From assembly GCF_010389155.1 (NCBI RefSeq), contig NC_057769.1, positions 33,713,548 to 33,777,547 on the forward strand: a stretch of 64,000 bases of DNA. Reading direction: 5' to 3'. Under the pieces are notes generated by a model, which was given only the letters and a program-made list of their open reading frames with translations, did no database searches and was not told where the DNA came from. A program made the position numbers and the translations under genes. Numbering within the stretch: position 1 is the first letter of the stretch; each line of letters opens with the position of its first letter. This document shows, one piece after another, positions 13,047 to 28,048 of the stretch. Source of the DNA: Erigeron canadensis (lineage: Eukaryota > Streptophyta > Magnoliopsida > Asterales > Asteraceae).

Positions 13047-13324
13047 AATTATTATCTGTAAATGTAACTAACTATGATAAAATGTCTATGTTATATAAAA
13101 ATTTGTAAAACGTCTATGTTATTTAATCAACTTTCAAATCTCGATTATTGGATGTACCTGACCAATAAAAAAGTTATATGTGGCAGCTTATATGGTTGCC
13201 ACGTATACCCGGTTACATTCAATAACTAGGATTTGAAAATTCGTTACATTACATAGACATTTTACAAGAACTTTACATAACATATACATTTTATCATAGT
13301 TAGTTACATTTACAGGTAATAATT
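13047..13324. mobile_element. Long-TIR MITE, copy 1
   Basis: An approximately 275-bp stem-loop element. Its ends ATTATCTGTAAATG and, inverted, ATTACCTGTAAATG open arms of more than 100 bp that stay complementary (AACTAACTATGATAAAATG in both). The centre holds a short unpaired region. It is closely related to the element at 24535-24803. No transposase is encoded, so it is non-autonomous. The target duplication could not be fixed because the flanks extend the palindrome. Confidence 0.8.
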
Positions 13325-14332
13325 CCTTGGATTAATGAGCCTCCCATCCAGGTTCTATTCCTGACGCAGTGTATTTACACGAGAATTTGAACAAATTAAG
13401 GCTTTCTGGAATGGGGCAACCCACCAAAAAAAAAAACGCCTATGTCATCGCCCCAAACACCAAACCGAGATGGCAACCCACCAAAAAAATCGATTTTGGC
13501 GACTTATATCCGTTGCTTGCTTCTCTACCAACTCTCTGTCTCTCTCACACACACACTTTATCACCATCAACCAATAACCTAATGTCATTTGTTAGAAGTT
13601 CCCTTACCCAACATGAGTAGCCCCATTCCCCCATTTTCCTAAAAAAATCTTCTTGCTTACATGACAACACATGACGGAAGTCGCCTACTCGAAAAGTAGC
13701 CTCACTCCGGATAGCCTAACAAGTTGTATCATTTCTTGTTATTTTAGTTAAGTTGTTATCACTCATCAATCGTTCTATACAAAATAAGCATTTTAGTAAA
13801 AATATGATTGTTTACAACTAACATACTATATTTCTTGTATTTTTGTTTAGTGGGTATCACTCATCAATCATCCTTTTTAAATTTAGTCTTTTAACTTTAG
13901 GTAAGATTGTAAAAAAATATGATTGTTTACATTTAACATTCTCATAATATAATGTTTCAGGAAGTCTGATATCATTTTTGTCTCTTCATTCTAGTATTAA
14001 CCATTTGATTAAAAACCTTTGGTAACAATATACAGCCTTTTGATTTATTGACTTACTAAAATATGTTTTGACCCTAACCACTCTAATTTTCTTTGGAATT
14101 TCTTTTTGAAAATTCTATTAGTGGACCCACCCAATCACACAAACCGCATATATCAAACTTCCCATTTTTTCAATAATGCAAAAGCCTAATAATAATAAAA
14201 AATTAAAATATACTCCGTAAATAATATTCCTTCTTTTTTTCTCATATCATCATAAATTCATAATAATCAATCAAATCAATTTTGTAAAACCTAAATTTCA
14301 TAATTATAATAATTTTAATTTAATAATAATCA
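13325..14332. other. Region upstream of IDH5
   Basis: This contains CT-rich and A-rich patches, a tandem duplication (13732-13950) and, nearest the gene, an AT-rich promoter and leader. No clear TATA box is singled out because the last 200 bp are uniformly AT-rich. The open frame near 13369-13620 is low-complexity and not supported as a gene. Confidence 0.4.
13732..13950 (+). repeat. Imperfect tandem duplication, about 100-120 bp units
   Basis: Two adjacent units share TTTCTTGTATTTT-like starts, the core TATCACTCATCAATC and the end AATATGATTGTTTACA. The second unit is slightly longer. They lie about 400-600 bp upstream of the IDH5 start codon. No coding content. Confidence 0.6.
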
Positions 14333-18700
<4,368 letters not shown>

Positions 18701-18719
18701 GTACCAAGTGCTGCAATTG

Positions 18720-19465
18720 CATATAAAATTCGATTTTTTTTTATCTTACGCAACACTAATTTTGCATTCATGTACTATTTGGAGTTGTGGGAGAGGGGAA
18801 ATTAGACCCGCAACAAGAATTTTTTTGTGATTTCAGTTGGGCCATGAGAAGATACTTCTTAAAAGAGAGCTTGTGCAGCTGGCATGCTTCTATTGGTTGG
18901 TATTACTTGTAATTTATGAATAAACATCATCACTTTGAGTTTGAGGTCGTCCTCATCTTTTTCTTTCTAACTTATTTCAGAAAAGCTTTTGATGATAACT
19001 TGGTATTTAGTTCAGAAAAAAAATGTTGGAAATAAATAGTTCCTTTTTCCTCCTGCTGCTCCCTTTTTTTTTTTGCTTGGTTATGGTAGTAGTGGTGTTT
19101 TCTTATATTATTAATCTACGAAAACCATTTTGATTAAATAATTTTAAGTCTTTAGTAATGGTCGAGTAGTTACTCGTATTATTTAATTTGTTGTTTGATT
19201 CGATGGTTCATATTAGGTTGAAAATTTTATGATGGCATTGACCCCAAAGAGGGAGTATGTGCTTTTTCTCATAACTTGATGAAAATTCAGGCGTTTTATT
19301 GTAACAATATTATCTGATGATATTCATCTGTTTTATGGTCAGTGGAGGTCTAAAAACTTGGTCAATATTAACGAATTGCTACGAATGATTAAAACTTAAA
19401 AGCATTTTTTGTTCAAATTGCATAGAGTATACATTTAGGTGTTAACTAATGGACAAGACACCAAG
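18720..19465. other. IDH5 3' UTR and flank
   Basis: T-rich 3' UTR followed by AT-rich intergenic sequence up to the poly-T that marks the end of the LINE. No separate gene or repeat boundary supported. Confidence 0.45.
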
Positions 19466-19467
19466 TT

Positions 19468-21670
19468 GTCTTTTTTTTTTTTTTTTTTTTTTTTTTGTAT
19501 AGTCTGATAAAGAAGTTATAAACTCGTCTTTCTTTGTTTAGTCTGATATTCGTTGAATTTAAGAACTTTCGATACATGTTTGGGGACATTCATGTTTCTC
19601 AACATAGTTTTTTTCTTTTTATATATTTGAACTGCAAATTTCATTTCAAATAAAAAACACAACTAGCCAGAAGCTATAAGACATACAAGCTAACAAGTCA
19701 AAAACGAGAAATTACCCCAATCATTCCATGAAATATTCCTATTTATATAACGAGTTCTTATCCATAAATATGATACCAAAGAGACGTGCTTGCATTCGAA
19801 AATCAGTTCGTTTCTTGTCTTAAATAAGCTCCAAATAGATGTTAGGATAATAGCATTGATCACCTTTCTTAATCTTCTTAATGTTTGACTTGTTTCGTGA
19901 TTTTTCAACTAGTTTTCCGCGCTAAATGCAAATATTGGCTGTAATATACAATTTTACACCATGAAGCAACTTGGGCTCAAATCTGATGTGCAATTTCGCA
20001 GTCACTGAAATTATGATTTGTGTCTTCTTCATAGATGTGAAATAATGGCCAGTAACTTGATTGAAGATAAACACCTCTCCTTGTGGACGCTTTTCTTGTA
20101 GGAATCCTCTCTTTCATCGCCCCATCCAAAGATATTTTATTTGATTGGGATCCAATTGCCCCATTTGAATGTGGATTCTTGGTTAGCTAGTGCCAATTTT
20201 TGTAACACGGTCTTCACTTCTCATTAAACTCACGGAAAAACCTTTTGCTTGATTCTGTCCACAACCAACAGTTTCACTAGGTGAAGGCCTAAAGTCTGAT
20301 AACAACAATTTGCATTCATTGAATTAAAGTTGCTCTTCAAGAGATATAATTTGGCTGTTTCCGTCTCCAATTCCATTTAACTAACTCATCATGCATATAA
20401 AAACAATCACAAACAAGAATGGACTTACATGGCTCGAGGTAGTAAACATCAGGAAGTTGTTCTTTGAACGGTTTTTATGTAGCCCAAGTATCAATCCAAA
20501 ATCTCAGAGTTACCCATACCAAGTTTCCCTTTAATTAGATACATAGATTTATTGCCAAGTACCAGTAGTTCTCAAGACCTGCCGAGAACTGGTCATCTTT
20601 TGTTCGAATTGTGGATCGAGTGAATCAACCTTTTCCATAATCGATTTTCTTTTGTCTTGTATCTCCACCACCATTTAGATAATAACGCAATGTTAAAAAT
20701 CCCTAAAACTCACCCAGATTTTAGGGTCTGGTTATTTGCTCGCAAGTGACCCAAGAAAACTTTGTTGTTTCTGAATTGCTTCTCCAATACAATCACAAAC
20801 ATTGACTCCATAAAGAAATAATTTTGAAAATTTGATTTTCGTACCGGAGATAATGTGAAAATACCCAAGGAGATGCTTTATGAGTGTGATATTCTAATAT
20901 TTCAAGTCCCTTATAATGATAGCGTCATCCGCGTAAACAAGGTGGGAACTTTTTGGCCTGTGGTTTGGAGCTTTGAAACAATGAAACAAACTTCAACACA
21001 TGTTTTTTGAATCAAACAAGGTGGGAAATTATTGGACCGTGGTTTGGAGCTGTAAAACCATGAAACAAACTTGGTCACATGTTTTTTGAATCGTACAAGA
21101 AAGCACTTCCATCCAAATGATAGAGAGAAACGGGGATAATGGGTCTCCCTGCCTGGTACCTTTTTGACATCTAAACTCATAAGTTGGAAAGCCATTAACA
21201 AGCACTGAAGATCTTGATGCTAATAAGATACTTAAAGTCCATTGACACCATAATACTGTCAAAATTTCTCGACATATATCTTGAAAAGCATCAGCTTTGA
21301 TCTCTTTTTCTTTGATCTTGAGATGATTTCATGAATCATAAGAGGGCCATCCACTATGTTTCCACTAGATAATAAGCCGGATTGTGTTTCAGATATGAAT
21401 GAATTGATAACCAAGTTGAGGAGATTGCGGAGAATTTTGGAGATGATTTTGTTCAATGAGCCACTCGGTGTGATTGGCTTGAATTCATTTAATGAATTTT
21501 TGGTATGAGGGTGATAAAGATAGAGCTCGCCCCATGAGGAAATTGAGAATCTCACAATAGCCATTATATCGAAATGAAGAAAATCCCAATGTTTCTCAAC
21601 ATATTTATATGAGAGCATGTGGCTTTTAGCTCCACAGGAAGATATGAATGAACTGAATTTGTTGCACATT
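19468..21670 (-). mobile_element. Degenerate LINE-type retrotransposon
   Basis: A non-LTR retrotransposon in minus orientation. Its 3' end is marked on the plus strand by a T run of about 27 bases at 19470-19497, the complement of a poly-A tail. Going upstream come a 3' UTR, a C-terminal segment of the plant-LINE type (SIWSLFKTRNELIFE, 19690-19908), and reverse-transcriptase remnants (20870-21669). The 5' part, including endonuclease, is missing or unrecognisable. Many stops and frameshifts make it inactive. Confidence 0.8.
20870..21669 (-). pseudogene. LINE reverse transcriptase remnant
   Basis: The minus strand encodes ordered but frame-broken RT blocks. These are FKPITPSGSLNKIISKILRN (fingers), IVDGPLMIHEI, then VNGFPTYEF-CQKGTRQGDPLSPFL (RT motif with RQGDPLSP), and the catalytic YADD at 20924-20935, in the short frame HLVYADDAIII. 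Frames change between blocks, so no continuous protein is made. A direct duplication with about 79-bp period lies between the RQGDPLSP and YADD blocks (20935-21096), separating motifs that are normally closer. Length is far below the 1200 or more residues of an active ORF2. Confidence 0.8.
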
Positions 21671-21699
21671 TCATATGTAAATCTTTCATGAAAACCACA

Positions 21700-22990
21700 C
21701 GAGACAAGATACCCATATCCTAGGTATGAAGGACGTGAAATGTAGTCAGTTATACTTTATCAAAGGGTAAAGATACTGCTACATCCGGCAAAAAGTATGT
21801 AGCAAAATGCAAGTGACATACAAGTGTGTGTGGATATGTATGTCAACAGGAATGAAAAAACATTACTTTGTCGGTTACTAAAAATCCCTCCTTTCAAACA
21901 AAACGGCATGACTAAAATGTTTCTACTTGAAAGCTGTCAAGACTAAACCAAACTAGATAAGAAGAAAATCCAACTTGAATAAAATTTATCAAGACATGAT
22001 CAATGATTGAAAGGTCTCGAAGACAAAAGATAGACAATTTGCATAACCAACTATGTAACTGTGTACACTGCAGCTATATTTAGATCAATAGTACTTATAT
22101 TGTACACATTGAGAATAAAAAAACCAAGGTTATCCAAGTTTGAAACTTTACTGAGGTTGGACTATTCAGGAACACAAACTTCAGTTTAAAACCTTCACAA
22201 GTTCTCCAGACCAGACAGGAATCATGCATCATTGTTGCAAGCTGGTCAACATGTAACAAATTAGTGTAGGGTTTACATAATCTAACTCATTCATCAATAC
22301 TTGGGAAAGAAACTTTGAGCCAAAAGAAACCATGCATTGTATATTATTGACTACAATCTGTGATTCAGCAACACATAAGAAGTGGATACATTCAGCAAAA
22401 CTAAACAATCATAATCTAGCAGTTTGTTCAAGCTTGTAGTTAGAAAACAATTGATGATCTGCTTCACTAAAACATATCATAAAAGGCCAAGATGTTTATT
22501 AGGACCATGAATACACAATTAGTAGTTCAGATAAACCAAAAAAGATCATTTGGCGGCTTCAGCAACTCCTTGACAACATAAACATCTAACCGAACACCAA
22601 GCAAGCACTATGGAATGAATCGTAGGAATTCTAGATGTTTTAATGCTTCAAACTTCTCAACAATCATCACACATCATCATTGCAAGCTGATTAAACAAGG
22701 ATACAATTGATAAGTGGATGATCAAATCATGCCATAATGTTATATTTGAATGAAAAGTGGATATGAATCTTGGATAACCAATCACGGAACAGAGTACCCA
22801 AAACCAATATCATGAAATTCCACAAAAAAAAAACTGTGTTTTTATTATGGCCATTGACCATGAAGCTCATTTCAAAAGTTCATATCTCATCATTGACTAA
22901 GATTTATAGTAGATGGACCTAAATATTCCCTATTTATAATAAGCTTCACAACATAGACAAATCCAAGTCATTCCATCTTTGATTCACGAT
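21700..22990. other. Downstream flank of the NFD6-like gene
   Basis: AT-rich DNA with no convincing frame, RNA or repeat end. The part adjoining 22993 probably contains the 3' UTR of the NFD6-like gene. Confidence 0.4.
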
Positions 22991-22992
22991 CT

Positions 22993-25215
22993 TCATCTAG
23001 TCTTGTCAACGCCTACAAATGAAGCACATACCACTTTATCAACGAAAGGAGCAGAAAAAGAAAGAGAAGAAATGAATTTGTATTATGAAGACACATATTT
23101 TACAGCGGTGTAGAACGGGTTAATGATAAGGAACATCTACAATAGTAGAAGAAATGACAAGAAGAGATATATCGGGAAACCAAAAAAAAGAATACAAACA
23201 TAAAAATGTTGTTTCCTAGAGTATATTCAAGCCTAGAATTTTCATAATATAGAGTACTATCCAAAAAAAGACCAACTTACCCGAAACTCATGAAGAAAAG
23301 AACATCAAAGAGGGACCTATGACGCTTCGTTAGATATCTAATCAATAAAAAGAAACTCAATTAGAAAACGACCTTGGAGAAGCTAATGAATTGCTAGCTC
23401 CAAATGAACGCAGATCCAATGCCATAAAGGTCAAAGGGAAGGAAAAGCAAGAACTTGGCATGGCTAAGAATACCTAATCACAAAAGATAAAAAGAGTATT
23501 TACTACAGCTCAACAATCAAACGGATAAGTTTCAACTTTCAAGAGGTGCGACTAATTCCTAACATAAATTGGCTCTGGAAAACATGACAGAGACATGCTA
23601 AAAACATGTGATTTGTACACATTACGACTTTCAGAAAGCAACAAGCCCAGTCAATGGACTGTATTGACGGAAAAAATAGGACCCTTTAAAAAAGTACAGA
23701 GGTACTAGTATATTAGCAAGAATTTGGACATGACATTCACATTGGTCAATTGCAGATTAAGGTCTATGATAACTAAACTAACAAATCACATTTAACCATC
23801 TAACAATCCATATCACTATAATCCCATTTAAAAAAATACATTATAATACACTTAATGACCAGCTACCAACTGAACATAAATGTTTACCAAGTTTCATTCA
23901 TATATTAAAGTTCTATGTAATGTAGCTGCCTTCCATGTCAATAAGAACTACAGCCACACAAAATGCATACGAATGATTTTAATGTAGTAAACCACGTACA
24001 TAAAAAAACCTCAATGCAGCACCGATCAATGAATAACAGAAATAGATGCAAAAAAAAACACCGATATTAAATTCTCAATAAACTGGACATCAAACAATCA
24101 CAAAAAGAAACGGGAAGTGAATTATTACCTTCAGGGAGCCAACCATAACCATTTTGAGAAAGAGTCAGCATTGATGTCATTAAAGCCGAAGCCGTAACGG
24201 TGTGAAAGGGTTGCAGTGACTCCAAACAAGCACTCATTTCCACCGGACGTCTGCATTACAACATCCATAATTACAATTCCGAATTATCCATATATACAAC
24301 GGTTAAATGATTTCAAATGTGTCAAACATACATACAACCTATTGTAACTATTAATTCTTACAAACAATCTATGATATTAACTTTCGATTATTGCCATTTT
24401 ATGTAACCTCTTAAACTTGTAAACTGACACTGGTTTATGATTATGTAGTGATTTAACGGTTACTAGATGATTGAGCCACTGGTCACTTGGTACATACAAT
24501 AGCGTAATCGAAAATGTGATACAATATATATACAGAGATTATTACCTGTAGATGTAATTAAAAAATGTCTATTTTATAAGATCTCGTAAAATGTCTATGT
24601 AATGTAATGAACTTTCAAATTCTGGTTATTGGATGTACCCTGGTATACGTGGCAACCATATAAGTTGCTACATGTAAGTTTTTGATTGGTGAGGTACATC
24701 CAATAATTGGGATTTGAAAGTTTATTACATTATATAGACATTTTACAAGATTTTTACATAACATAGATATTTGGTCAGAGTTACATCCATAGGTAATAAT
24801 CTCATACATATATTTCCTATGTAATAACTTGCAGAGATACACACTGTTCCCAATTCCATATTAGTACTTTCTATAACACATTTAAGATAATACTTAATTT
24901 AGTTGCAAAAAAAAAAATTAAAAATTCAATTTTTTTTCCAATGAAAATTCAAAAAAGTTGGAAACTTTAGTAGCAATGAAGAAAACCCAGATCAAATTGA
25001 GCCTAAAATGTAGCATAATAGTCATAGAGTTTGTGTATATATAATAGATACATATAAGTAAAATACCGGAAAAAGCGGCGAGATAAAGAGTTTCGGGACG
25101 GGATGGAAAAAGGTGAGCGAGGAGCAGATTTGGATTGAGAAGCCATCCTCGCCGCCGCGTTCCGGATGGAGGTTGATCGGAAAACAGATCGAGCTGCGGC
25201 TGCTGCCGTCGCCAT
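22993..25215 (-). CDS. NFD6: NFD6-like small mitochondrial protein
   Basis: Related to Arabidopsis NUCLEAR FUSION DEFECTIVE 6, a small mitochondrial protein needed for polar nuclear fusion in the female gametophyte. Minus-strand coding exons: 25215-25067, 24250-24129 and 23012-22993, all GT-AG with matching phases (2, then 1), giving 96 aa. Residues 1-50 are Arg/Ala/Ser-rich (MATAAAAARSVFRSTSIR...), typical of a mitochondrial targeting sequence. Exon 2 encodes the family core RPVEMSACLESLQPFHT, TASALMTSMLTLS and GYGWLPEG. The last coding exon is only 20 nt (GVDKTR and stop), and its assignment rests on an acceptor in the right phase. Alternative 3' splicing is possible. Intron 1 contains a long-TIR MITE (24535-24803). 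No lesion seen. Confidence 0.85.
24535..24803. mobile_element. Long-TIR MITE, copy 2 (in NFD6 intron 1)
   Basis: A 269-bp element starting GAGATTATTACCTGTAG and ending with an inverted counterpart. The arms of about 110 bp share GTAAAATGTCTATGTAATGTAAT and the ATTGGATGTACC block. Same family and size as 13047-13324. It would form a long near-perfect hairpin within the NFD6-like pre-mRNA. Confidence 0.8.
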
Positions 25216-25229
25216 TTCGCTATGTGTGT

Positions 25230-26690
25230 TTTGTTTGTGAGGGTGGTGTGATGTCTGTTTTTTGTTTTTTTTATTGGATAAAGGGTTTTGACTATTTGAC
25301 CAAAATGAATCAAAAACCCTGATTTTTTCTTTTGGAAAATTTTCATATGACATCTTTAACCCTGAATTTAATGCAAAATAAATTGTTTTGTTATAATTAA
25401 AAATAAAATAAAAACATACTGTATTTGAGAATTAACAATTTTTTCTTTTAACATGACTTAATGTCTTTACAACAAAAAAAGTTGGTCTATACCTTGTCAT
25501 ATTTGCAAGTTACCATTTTCGTTAACTTCTTTTGAATTGTTACTTTTAAAACAAGTCTTGAACCGCATAATAACTTCAATGTCTGAAAAATTATAATTGT
25601 ATACTAGATTTATGTCCGTATCAAATACACAACTTGCGATATTTTCAAAATAAGATAGATTGTTATATATGTAAATTCAAATAGACAAAAAAAATAAGTA
25701 AAATCCGATTAAAAAAATATACTTGTAAAACATTAAACAAATATATATTGTATTTCACTTTTTGTAATATTTTTTTGCAGACAATATTTGTTTATATATA
25801 TTTTTTTTTATCTAACATGCATTGTTTATCTTCAACCTAAGATACTTTTCGATGTAACTTGCGATATTGTTTGTAGTTAAATATGGACAATGAAACTACA
25901 AACCAACTTTTGATATAAAAAAATTAGTTCATAACAATATACATGTACATTGTTCATTTTATTTCTTATTTGAAATAATCTATCATTTGTTGGGATACAA
26001 ATGAATTCTGAAAGCTCAAAATTTAAAAAACTACATATATTGATTAAAAAGCAATATTTGAAATTCAATTAAATGATAGAGTTTGAGATACAATTAAATA
26101 AAAATCGATATTAGTTAAAATTAATATTTTGTCATAGAATTCACATGGATTACATAAGTCTTATTACATGTTAAATTGTTATATATGAAAAAATTGTAAA
26201 CTTTGACATATCATTATTTATGTAACTTATTTATGAAATTTTAATATCGTATATACATATGATAGGTTAAAATAATTATATTAAAATATTTAGAAATATT
26301 TTTATATACATATTTAATATTGTTGATTTACATACATGTTGAAAATATAATTTGACAGATAGTTCTAATGTTTTTATGAAAGAAAAACGTTATAAATAAC
26401 TTGTTGAGTTATTTTTTTTTAAAATTAAGTTAATGATGAAAAATTAAAAAAAAAAACTTGTTAAGTTGATGACTACAAAATATACATTAAGTGTTTATTG
26501 ATGTTAAAAAGTGTAAAATATTGATGTTAAATGAAAAAAATATAGAGTATATAAATAAATGAGATTTTTTTACAAATAATAATAGAAATATTAATGATTA
26601 TTTTATGATTGGTCGTAGTTATGTCACTTAGAGATAAAAATTGTATATGATCGATACATATATAGAGTCGGTATATGCATATATTTTGAG
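25230..26690. other. Very AT-rich intergenic region
   Basis: The left end is the NFD6-like promoter (minus strand). The rest is low-complexity A/T DNA with no supported gene. A CTAGT-like terminus on the minus strand near 25604 hints at Helitron debris, but no hairpin was convincing. Confidence 0.4.
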
Positions 26691-26692
26691 GC

Positions 26693-26701
26693 TCTATATA
26701 A
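26693..26701 (+). promoter_or_regulatory. TATA box of the fasciclin-like pseudogene
   Basis: CTATATAA lies about 40 bp upstream of the ATG at 26740 and is followed by a short A/C-rich leader. The core promoter appears intact although the coding sequence is broken. Confidence 0.55.
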
Positions 26702-26739
26702 TCTAAATCCCTAGTCTCACATCAGAAAATTCAACACAA

Positions 26740-27415
26740 ATGGCACCTTCACGAATCTCAACCGTTTTCTTCCTCCTTGTAACCACCGCAATCCTAACCA
26801 CCGCCATTCCGCTTCCGGAATACAACTCCTTACTCTCTGCTCTCCGTTCCCGTAACTACGACTTCTTCGCGGACGCTATCTCCACCACAGGAATCCACTC
26901 CGATATACTTTCCGGCCGAAACTTGACGGTTTTCGTTCCGATTGATGCGTCTCCGTTTCCTTGTGACTATATAAATACGGTCAGGTATCATATCGTTCCG
27001 AATGATCGGTTGACAGCTTCTGACCTCCGGAAGCTTCCGTACGGTCCGAATTCGTTTCCAACGCTTGTCCGTCGTCGCAAGGTCTATCAATTGGGTCGGG
27101 TTGCCGGTTTCGTTTGACGGTGTGCGCATCACTGTTCCGGATCTGTATCATGATAAGAATGTTGTTCACGGAATAAAAGAAATGGCTGAATTTCACCACT
27201 TTCCAGATCGGTCGAAATTGAGACGTCCCTCCACGACGTTTGTTAATCTTAAACCTCAAGTAGTGGTACCACAGATTCGATCGAGTTGAATCGATTAGTG
27301 ATCCGCACTACAGATCTGATGAGTTGGTTGAATTGAATATTAAGGATATATGTTTCGACGAGAGGTGATGATGCTGAGGATGATTTTTGGGACAGGAACG
27401 AGCTAGTGAGTTGAT
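26740..27415 (+). pseudogene. Fasciclin-like arabinogalactan protein (FLA19/20-type), frameshifted
   Basis: Begins as a plausible secreted protein: signal peptide MAPSRISTVFFLLVTTA, then FAS1-domain sequence (RNLTVFVPIDASPF, YHIVPNDRLTASDL, LPYGPNSFPTLV). The frame is lost at about 27060-27085. The FAS1 sequence continues in the next frame (INWVGLPVSFDGVRITVPDLY) to a stop at 27287-27289. Further family-like acidic C-terminal sequence can be followed in other frames to about 27415. FAS1 proteins of this class are cell-surface adhesion proteins of about 250-350 residues. With several frameshifts this is best read as a pseudogene. A truncated 125-residue product could still be translated. Confidence 0.75.
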
Positions 27416-27419
27416 TTCT

Positions 27420-27775
27420 TAGAATCGACTAGCTGCGAAATATAGCTGACAATCAATTAACTAATGAAATATAGCCTTAATTTGAGTAGTTTTTTGCATC
27501 TTGGTTCATTCTTATGGTTTGATTACTAGTTAATGAAATGACTTGAAGATGGTGAATCTAAAATCAGCTAATAATAAGCTAGTGAGCTTGTTTTGATATC
27601 TTATTTCGCACTCTACTTTGGAGGAGCATGGTTGTGATGGGCTTGTGTGACATGGATAACATTATGGTCTACTACATTTACAGTATATGTTTCCAACTTT
27701 TGGCACTTGCCAGTGAAGTTCTGTTACTGCTTCATTGACTTATCATCGACTATACTATACTTACAATGTTGGAGA
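27420..27775. other. Intergenic DNA
   Basis: The 3' flank of the fasciclin-like pseudogene. No supported feature. Confidence 0.4.
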
Positions 27776-27777
27776 AT

Positions 27778-27905
27778 AATACAACAACAACAAAACCCAA
27801 TCCCTACCAACAGGGGGAGGTGAGACCTAGGCAGTCTTGCCTCTACCCAGGATAAAAAGACTCCTTCCATAAGGACCTCCAGCCAAAAGAGTAAAAAATA
27901 GTCTG
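27778..27905 (+). repeat. Retroposon 3' end, RTE/SINE-like family
   Basis: ACAACAACAAAACCCAATCC followed by GGAGGTGAGACCTAGGCAG, TCTTGCCTCTACC, and GGACCTCCAGCCAAAAG is a widespread plant retroposon consensus. I associate it with RTE-type LINE ends or SINEs. A second, diverged copy lies at 61096-61260. Class assignment is from memory of the motif, not from a search. Confidence 0.5.
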
Positions 27906-28048
27906 TCATCCAAGTGTAGAGAATAATAATACACATGCCACCTAGCATACTTAAGCGCAAATCCAACAAGACATACAAAATAAAAACCCAGTTGAACATA
28001 TTACACAACATAAAAACATAATAAACCATATCTCCTGCATTAAAGCTA

